64,000 nucleotides of DNA, from the NCBI RefSeq assembly GCF_000783395.1, contig NZ_JSFK01000021.1, forward strand, positions 62,001 through 126,000. Direction: 5' to 3'. The notes below the pieces were generated by a model. It was not told where the DNA came from. It did no database searches and saw nothing but the letters and a program-made list of their open reading frames with translations. Of the stretch, positions 58,670 through 64,000 are shown piece after piece. A program made the translations under genes and the position numbers. Source of the stretch: Pseudomonas chlororaphis (GTDB lineage: Bacteria; Pseudomonadota; Gammaproteobacteria; Pseudomonadales; Pseudomonadaceae). How positions within the stretch are numbered: position 1 is the stretch's first letter; every line of letters starts with the position of its first letter.

Positions 58670-61383
58670 TGAACCGCCAGACGACCGCCTCGACCTGCTG
58701 TTATTGCGGGGTCGGCTGCGGCGTGCTGATCGAGCATGACGGCGAGCGCATCCTCGGCGTCAGCGGCGATCCGGCGCACCCGGCCAACTTCGGCAAACTG
58801 TGCAGCAAAGGCTCGACCCTGCACCTGACCGGCGACCTCGCGGCCCGCGCGCTGTACCCGGAACTGCGTCTGGGCAAGGGCATGGCGCGCAGCCGCACAG
58901 ACTGGGACACCGCACTGGAACATGCCGCCAACGTGTTCGCCGAAACCATCGCCGAACACGGCCCGGACAGCGTGGCGTTCTATATATCCGGGCAGTTGCT
59001 GACCGAGGACTATTACGCTTTCAACAAGCTGGCGCGGGCACTGGTCGGCACCAACAACATCGACAGCAACTCACGCCTGTGCATGTCCTCGGCAGTGGTC
59101 GGCTACAAGCGCAGCCTCGGCGCCGACGCCCCGCCGTGCAGCTATGAGGATCTGGAACTCAGCGATTGCGTGATGATCGTCGGCAGTAACATGGCCTACG
59201 CCCATCCGGTACTTTTCCGTCGGCTGGAAGAGGCAAAAGCCCGACGTCCGCAGATGAAAGTCATCGTCATTGATCCACGCCGCACCGACACCTGCGACCT
59301 CGCCGATCTGCATCTGGCGATTCTGCCCGGCACCGACGTCGCTTTATTCCATGGGATTTTGCATCTGCTGTTGTGGGAAGACTGGGTTGATCGCGACTTC
59401 ATCAAAGCGCACACCGAAGGCTTGGCTGAACTGAAAAATCTGGTGCGTGATTACACCCCGCAAATGGTTTCGCAGTTGTGCGGCATCAGCGTTGAGCAAT
59501 TGCAGCAGTGCGCCGAATGGGTGGGTACTTCGCCGAGTTTTCTGTCGCTGTGGTGCATGGGGTTGAACCAGTCCAGCGCTGGCAGCGCGAAGAACAGCGC
59601 GCTGATCAATCTGCACCTGGCCACCGGGCAAATTGGCCGTCCGGGTGCAGGACCTTTCTCCCTTACCGGTCAGCCAAATGCCATGGGCGGGCGCGAAACC
59701 GGTAGTTTGTCGAATCTGTTGCCGGGTCATCGTGAAGCGGCCAATCCTGAACACCGCGCTGAAGTGGCGGCTTATTGGGGGGTGGATCAACTGCCGGAAA
59801 GCACTGGTCTCAGCGCCATCGAACTGTTCGAGCAAGTGCGCAGCGGCAAGATCAAAGCGTTATGGATTGCCTGCACCAACCCTGCGCAATCGATGCCGGA
59901 TCAGAACTCGGTGCGCGCGGCACTGGAAGCTTGCCCGTTTGTAGTGTTGCAGGAGGCTTTTCGCACGACTGAAACCGCGGCATTCGCCGACTTGCTACTG
60001 CCCGCTGCCAGTTGGGGCGAGAAGGAAGGCTCGGTAACCAATTCCGAGCGGCGCATTTCCCACGTGCGCAAAGCCATCCTCCCACCGGGTGAGGCGCGGC
60101 CGGATTGGGCGATTACGGTAGATTTCGCGCAGCGTCTGGAGAAACGTCTGCGTCCCTCTGCATCGAGCCTGTTTGCGTTCACCCAACCTGCGCAACTGTT
60201 CGATGAATTCAAAGGACTGACGCGTGGGCGGGATCTGGATATGTCGGGGATCAGTCACGCGCTGATCGACGAGATCGGACCGCAGCAATGGCCCTTCCCT
60301 GTCGGCGCCCGCGTAGGAACACCACGACTGTACGGGGACGGTATTTTTCCTACGGCCATTGGCCGCGCTCATTTCATTGCCGACCCTTACCGCGCCGCCA
60401 AAGAACAGCGTGATGCACGCTTTCCGCTGACATTGATCACTGGCCGCTTGCGCGATCAATGGCACGGTATGAGCCGCACCGGCACGGCGGCGCAACTGTT
60501 CGGGCATGTCAGCGAAGCGGTGTTGAGTCTGCATCCAGACGAAATGCGCCGGCATCGTTTGCAGCCGGGCGATCTGGTCAATTTGAAAAGTCGTCGCGGC
60601 GCAGTAATTGTTGCGGTCGGTAGTGATGACAGCGTACGTCCGGGACAAGCGTTTCTACCGATGCACTGGGGCGATCGCTTTCTCAAGGGCGGCGTGAACA
60701 GCCTGACGCTGCCGGCCTTCGACCCGCTGTCGAAACAACCGGAACTCAAACACAGCGGCGTGCGCCTGGAGCCGGTCAATCTGCCGTGGCAGCTTTTCGC
60801 ACTGATCGAGGGTGATGTTCAACGGCATTTCGAGACGCTACGACCGCTCTGTGAGGCATTTTCCTACGTGAGTATCAGCCTTGTCGGACGTGAGCGATCG
60901 GCGCTGCTGATACGCGCAGCGAGCAGCGAGGCACCGAATGCGCAATTGCTCAGTGAAATCGATCATTGCCTGTCGCTGATCGACGGCCCGGTACTGGCTT
61001 ACGACGATCCACGCCGGGCCATTGGCAAACGCGTACGCATTGAAAACGGCCGGATCACCGCGATCCGCCTGGCCGGCGAAACCCTCGCCCGGCATTGGCT
61101 GCAAGGGTTGTGGCTGGAAGGCCGTGCGGACGAACAACTGCGGCGCTGGTTGCTGGCACCGATGAGTGCTCCTCCGGGCAGTGCCGGTGTGCAGGCCAGC
61201 GCGGATAAAACTCTGTGCAACTGCAACAACGTCAGCCTCAACACAGTCTGCGCAGGCATCCGCCAAGGTCTGGATCTGCAGGGTTTGAAAAACAATTTGG
61301 GCTGCGGCACGCAATGCGGCTCGTGCGTCCCGGAAATAAAGCGTTTGCTGGCTGCCGAGTTGCAGCCGGTCGCCATCATCTGA
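58669..61383 (+). CDS. nasC: Assimilatory nitrate reductase, molybdopterin catalytic subunit
   Basis: This cytoplasmic enzyme reduces nitrate to nitrite. The 904-residue protein has an N-terminal 4Fe-4S site using C10, C13 and C17 (CCYCGVGCGV) and a fourth cysteine in GKLCSKGST. The molybdopterin domains follow (SNSRLCMSSAVVGYKRSLGADAP, NQSSAGSAKNSALINLHLATGQIG). A C-terminal BFD-like 2Fe-2S domain covers about 845-895 (CNCNNVSLNTVCAGIRQG, GCGTQCGSCVPEI). The start overlaps the nirD stop (TGATG). Molybdopterin-guanine-dinucleotide is the expected cofactor. Confidence 0.95.
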   Translation: MNRQTTASTCCYCGVGCGVLIEHDGERILGVSGDPAHPANFGKLCSKGSTLHLTGDLAARALYPELRLGKGMARSRTDWDTALEHAANVFAETIAEHGPDSVAFYISGQLLTEDYYAFNKLARALVGTNNIDSNSRLCMSSAVVGYKRSLGADAPPCSYEDLELSDCVMIVGSNMAYAHPVLFRRLEEAKARRPQMKVIVIDPRRTDTCDLADLHLAILPGTDVALFHGILHLLLWEDWVDRDFIKAHTEGLAELKNLVRDYTPQMVSQLCGISVEQLQQCAEWVGTSPSFLSLWCMGLNQSSAGSAKNSALINLHLATGQIGRPGAGPFSLTGQPNAMGGRETGSLSNLLPGHREAANPEHRAEVAAYWGVDQLPESTGLSAIELFEQVRSGKIKALWIACTNPAQSMPDQNSVRAALEACPFVVLQEAFRTTETAAFADLLLPAASWGEKEGSVTNSERRISHVRKAILPPGEARPDWAITVDFAQRLEKRLRPSASSLFAFTQPAQLFDEFKGLTRGRDLDMSGISHALIDEIGPQQWPFPVGARVGTPRLYGDGIFPTAIGRAHFIADPYRAAKEQRDARFPLTLITGRLRDQWHGMSRTGTAAQLFGHVSEAVLSLHPDEMRRHRLQPGDLVNLKSRRGAVIVAVGSDDSVRPGQAFLPMHWGDRFLKGGVNSLTLPAFDPLSKQPELKHSGVRLEPVNLPWQLFALIEGDVQRHFETLRPLCEAFSYVSISLVGRERSALLIRAASSEAPNAQLLSEIDHCLSLIDGPVLAYDDPRRAIGKRVRIENGRITAIRLAGETLARHWLQGLWLEGRADEQLRRWLLAPMSAPPGSAGVQASADKTLCNCNNVSLNTVCAGIRQGLDLQGLKNNLGCGTQCGSCVPEIKRLLAAELQPVAII

Positions 61384-61396
61384 TGAGGAAAGCAGC

Positions 61397-62164
61397 ATGA
61401 ATGCAAAAGTCTGGCTGGTAGGCGCGGGCCCCGGCGATCCGGAACTGCTGACCCTCAAAGCGGTGCGCGCCTTGCGCGAGGCCGATGTGGTGCTGATCGA
61501 CGATCTGGTCAATGACGCGGTGCTGGAACACTGCCCTGGCGCACGCATTATTGCCGTGGGTAAACGCGGCGGTTGTCGTTCGACACCGCAGGCGTTTATC
61601 CATCGGCTGATGCTGCGCTATGCCCGCCACGGCAAGTGTGTGGTGCGACTCAAGGGCGGCGATCCATGCATTTTCGGCCGGGGCGGTGAAGAGGCGCAGT
61701 GGCTGCGTGAGCGCGGGGTCGAGGTGGAACTGGTGAATGGCATCACCGCCGGGCTGGCCGGGGCAACGCAGTGCGATATTCCGCTGACATTACGCGGTGT
61801 GGCGCGCGGGGTGACGCTGGTGACTGCGCATACTCAGGATGACAGCCAGTTGAACTGGCAGGCACTGGCGCAGGGCGGCACAACGCTGGTGGTTTATATG
61901 GGCGTGGCCAAACTGGGGGAGATTCGCGATCAGTTGCTGGCGGGAGGGATGGCGACGGATACGCCGGTGGCGATGATCGAGAATGCGTCATTGCCTGAGC
62001 AGCGCGAATGCCGGAGTGATCTGTCGCGCATGAGTGATGATGCGTGTGCGTTTGGATTGAAAAGCCCGGCGATTCTGGTAATTGGTGCGGTGGCAGCCAT
62101 TGTTGAAGAGCAAAAGATCGCAGCCGGCGGCAGCTCCTACATGGGATCTGCGTACACCCTGTAG
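61397..62164 (+). CDS. cobA: Uroporphyrinogen-III C-methyltransferase
   Basis: CobA (SUMT) makes precorrin-2, the precursor of sirohaem needed by NirB. The 255-residue protein shows VWLVGAGPGDPELLTLKAVRAL, VVRLKGGDPCIFGRGGEE and the SAM-site segment VELVNGITAGLAGATQCDIPLTLRG. The last 17 residues (from about Q239, QKIAAGGSSYMGSAYTL) are encoded by half a REP element and are not part of the family fold. Its place at the end of the nir operon fits sirohaem supply. Confidence 0.95.
   Translation: MNAKVWLVGAGPGDPELLTLKAVRALREADVVLIDDLVNDAVLEHCPGARIIAVGKRGGCRSTPQAFIHRLMLRYARHGKCVVRLKGGDPCIFGRGGEEAQWLRERGVEVELVNGITAGLAGATQCDIPLTLRGVARGVTLVTAHTQDDSQLNWQALAQGGTTLVVYMGVAKLGEIRDQLLAGGMATDTPVAMIENASLPEQRECRSDLSRMSDDACAFGLKSPAILVIGAVAAIVEEQKIAAGGSSYMGSAYTL
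62111..62141 (+). repeat. REP half-element inside the cobA 3' end
   Basis: CAAAAGATCGCAGCCGGCGG, then CAGCTCCTAC, matches one arm of the GATCGCAGCCTTCGGCAGC family (15465, 26529, 39517). It starts exactly on a codon boundary and is translated as QKIAAGGSSY. Confidence 0.85.
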
Positions 62165-62183
62165 AGCCAAATCGCAGGCAAAG

Positions 62184-62209
62184 AAAAGCCCGGCCTAAGC
62201 CGGGCTTTT
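62184..62209. terminator. Bidirectional terminator between cobA and oprF
   Basis: AAAAGCCCGGC, a 4-base loop and GCCGGGCTTTT form an 11-bp stem with runs of A and T. It serves the convergent cobA and oprF genes. Confidence 0.94.
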
Positions 62210-62226
62210 CTCAGAGCGGCAGCTAA

Positions 62227-63261
62227 TTACTTAGCTTGAGCTTCAACCTGCGCTTCTACGCGACGGTTTACAGCGCGGCCAGCTTCAGTTTTGTTGTCAG
62301 CAACTGGGCGGGATTCGCCGTAGCCAACAGACTGAACGCGGGACGATTCAACACCGTACTGGTTGGTCAGAACTTGCTTAACGGCGTTTGCACGACGCTC
62401 GGACAGTTTCTGGTTGTAAGCGTCAGGACCGACGGAGTCAGTGTGACCTTCAACAGTAGTGGTGGTGGATGGGTACTGCTTCATGAAGTCAGCCAGGTTC
62501 TTGATGTCGCCGTAGCTGTTTGGCTTCACAACCGACTTGTCGAAGTCGAACTTAACGTCCAGCTCAACACGAACAACTTCAGCAACTGCTGGGCAGCCGT
62601 CAGCGTCAACAGTTACGTTGGCTGGGGTGTCCGGGCACTTGTCAACGTTGTCGCAAACGCCATCGTTGTCGCTGTCGGAGCAGACTTCAGCTGGTGCTGG
62701 AACTGGAGCAGCAGCAGGCTTGGAGCCGCCACCGAAGTTCACACCGATACCAACGCTAGGAGCCCACTCGGTGTCGCCCTGGTCGATGTTGTACTGAGCT
62801 TCAACGCCAGCACGGGCGTAGAAGTTCTCGGTGAAGTACAGCTTGGCACCAGCGCCCAGGTTGGCGAAGGTGGAGCGGTCACGACCGCCGGAACCGTTCT
62901 GACCGATGCTCTGATCGGAGAAACCAGCCGATACGTATGGACGCAGCATGTCGCCTGGGTTGTTGAAGTGGTACAGAGCGTCCAGAGCGGTGTTCGCGCC
63001 CTTGATGTTACGACCGTCGTCGGAACGTACGTTGTGCACTTCGTCGTAGCCCAGACGCAGTTCAACGTCGTCGGTCAGGAAGTAACCGATCGAACCGCCG
63101 AACAGGTTGCCGTTGTTCTTGAAGTTACGAGCGCTGTCGAATTGTTCTTTCTTTGCGAAGCCTTCGATTTCAACTGCGCCTTGGCCTTGTGCCAGAGCGC
63201 CGAACGAAGTGGCGGCAATCAGAGAACCAATGGCCAAGCCCAAGGTGTTTTTCAGTTTCAT
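62227..63261 (-). CDS. oprF: Major outer-membrane porin OprF
   Basis: OprF is the main Pseudomonas outer-membrane and peptidoglycan-linking porin. The 344-residue protein has a signal peptide (MKLKNTLGLAIGSLIAATSFGALA) and an N-terminal eight-strand beta barrel. A cysteine-containing linker follows (CSDSDNDGVCDNVDKCPDTPANVTVDADGCP, four cysteines), then an OmpA-like C-terminal domain (VEGHTDSVGPDAYNQKLSERRANAV). sigX lies just upstream in the same direction, and SigX is known to drive oprF in pseudomonads. Confidence 0.97.
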   Translation of the reverse strand: MKLKNTLGLAIGSLIAATSFGALAQGQGAVEIEGFAKKEQFDSARNFKNNGNLFGGSIGYFLTDDVELRLGYDEVHNVRSDDGRNIKGANTALDALYHFNNPGDMLRPYVSAGFSDQSIGQNGSGGRDRSTFANLGAGAKLYFTENFYARAGVEAQYNIDQGDTEWAPSVGIGVNFGGGSKPAAAPVPAPAEVCSDSDNDGVCDNVDKCPDTPANVTVDADGCPAVAEVVRVELDVKFDFDKSVVKPNSYGDIKNLADFMKQYPSTTTTVEGHTDSVGPDAYNQKLSERRANAVKQVLTNQYGVESSRVQSVGYGESRPVADNKTEAGRAVNRRVEAQVEAQAK

Positions 63262-63368
63262 CCGTTAAATCCCCATCTGGTGATTGTGAAGCAGTCCCGC
63301 AAACCGGGGGACAACTCGGCGGCAAGTCTATCAGAACTTGCCTACACGTAAGAGATATTTGCGCTGAA

Positions 63369-63959
63369 CTAAGTTTCAGCAATGCCTGCAAATTTCTCAC
63401 GCAATTTATCTAGAGCACGTTTGTAACGCATTTTTGTCGCACTCAAACCCATGTGCATGATGTCTGCGATCTCCTGAAATTCCAGCTCTGCGACAAATCG
63501 AAGCACCAGAATTTCACGGTCAATCGGGTTCACATACACCAGCCAGCGATCAAGTCCGCCCTTCTCCTCGGGTTTCGGCGCCTTTTCTTCGGACGCTTCC
63601 TCGAGGGGGTCAAGACTCAATGCGTCCATCAAGCGACGCTTTCGCCGTTCCTTCCGATACTGCGTAATACATTCGTTGTACGTGATGCTGTAGAGCCACG
63701 TTTTGAACTTCGATTTCCCCTCGAAGTTCTTCAGGCCATACAGCACCTTCAACATGACTTCCTGACAGACATCGTCTGCGTCGCGATCGTTCCCAAGATA
63801 TCTCGCACAAACGTTAAATAATGTTCGCTGGTAACGCCGCATCAGTTCTTCATAAGCGCGCGTTACGTGAAAAAGCTCGGTATGCGAGCGCGCGACCAAC
63901 TCCTCATCAGAGAGCTCGCGGGGGTCGTAGCGCGTGGATAGCGTTTGGGCTTTATTCAA
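63369..63959 (-). CDS. sigX: ECF sigma factor SigX
   Basis: SigX is an extracytoplasmic-function sigma factor linked to oprF expression and cell-envelope control. The 196-residue protein has sigma region 2 (ELMRRYQRTLFNVCARYLGNDRDADDVCQEVMLKVLYGLKNFEGKSKFKTWLYSITYNECI) and region 4 (DREILVLRFVAELEFQEIADIMHMGLSATKMRYKRALDKLREKF), separated by an acidic linker. The start is a TTG at 63959 giving MNKAQTLSTRYDPREL, the usual SigX opening. oprF follows after 107 bases. Confidence 0.95.
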   Translation of the reverse strand: MNKAQTLSTRYDPRELSDEELVARSHTELFHVTRAYEELMRRYQRTLFNVCARYLGNDRDADDVCQEVMLKVLYGLKNFEGKSKFKTWLYSITYNECITQYRKERRKRRLMDALSLDPLEEASEEKAPKPEEKGGLDRWLVYVNPIDREILVLRFVAELEFQEIADIMHMGLSATKMRYKRALDKLREKFAGIAET

Positions 63960-64000
63960 AACAAGTCGTGCCGACAGTCAGGTCAATGTCCACCGCAACC

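Overview
The window is a chromosomal segment of a Pseudomonas, most likely of the P. fluorescens group. The evidence is the gene content (ccoNOQP-ccoGHIS-hemN-anr, dnaX-ybaB-recR, smc-zipA-ligA, nasST-nasA-nirBD-cobA, oprF-sigX), the high GC of the core genes, and many copies of the REP families usual in that group. No tRNA, rRNA, insertion sequence, phage module or CRISPR array was seen.

Region by region. 1-2226: end of a cbb3 oxidase operon (ccoN 3' end, ccoO, ccoQ, ccoP). 2285-4986: an accessory patch with a small unknown gene, a Phd/VapC-type toxin-antitoxin pair and a secreted metallophosphoesterase. 4987-13485: cbb3 assembly genes (ccoG, ccoH, ccoI, ccoS, a TauE/SafE-like membrane protein), hemN behind a perfect Anr/FNR box, an unknown coiled-coil gene, and anr itself. 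13564-20045: apt, then leftward acyl-CoA dehydrogenase, recR, a CurA-like reductase, ybaB and dnaX. 20191-23945: a solute-binding protein, the SRP RNA gene ffs, an AT-rich orphan gene and a zinc peptidase. 24102-31894: leftward smc-zipA-ligA and a GntR regulator. 32185-38352: xdhABC and guaD (hypoxanthine/xanthine to urate, guanine to xanthine), a second GntR regulator, and a BenE-type transporter to 40844. 41100-49995: yggL, dacB, a CHASE-PAS-GGDEF protein, rlmKL, rmf and pyrD. 50219-62164: nitrate assimilation. 62227-63959: oprF and the ECF sigma gene sigX.

The most informative system is nitrate assimilation. NasS (nitrate-sensing, no signal peptide) and NasT (ANTAR protein) are followed by two transcription units, nasA-kinase/phosphatase and nirB-nirD-nitrate reductase-cobA. 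Each is preceded by a sigma-54-type -24/-12 promoter and a leader of about 180-190 nt. Each leader carries hairpins with six-base loops having A at loop position 1 and G at position 4, followed by an intrinsic terminator whose 5' arm overlaps the last such hairpin. That is the expected layout for NasT antitermination. The nirB leader has three such hairpins instead of the usual two. A protein-serine/threonine phosphatase-kinase fusion sits between the two attenuated units.

Aerobic/anaerobic control is the second theme: Anr, its perfect site before hemN and a one-mismatch site before ccoG link oxygen sensing to cbb3 maturation and haem synthesis. REP doublets lie mainly at gene 3' ends. One REP half is translated as the tail of CobA.
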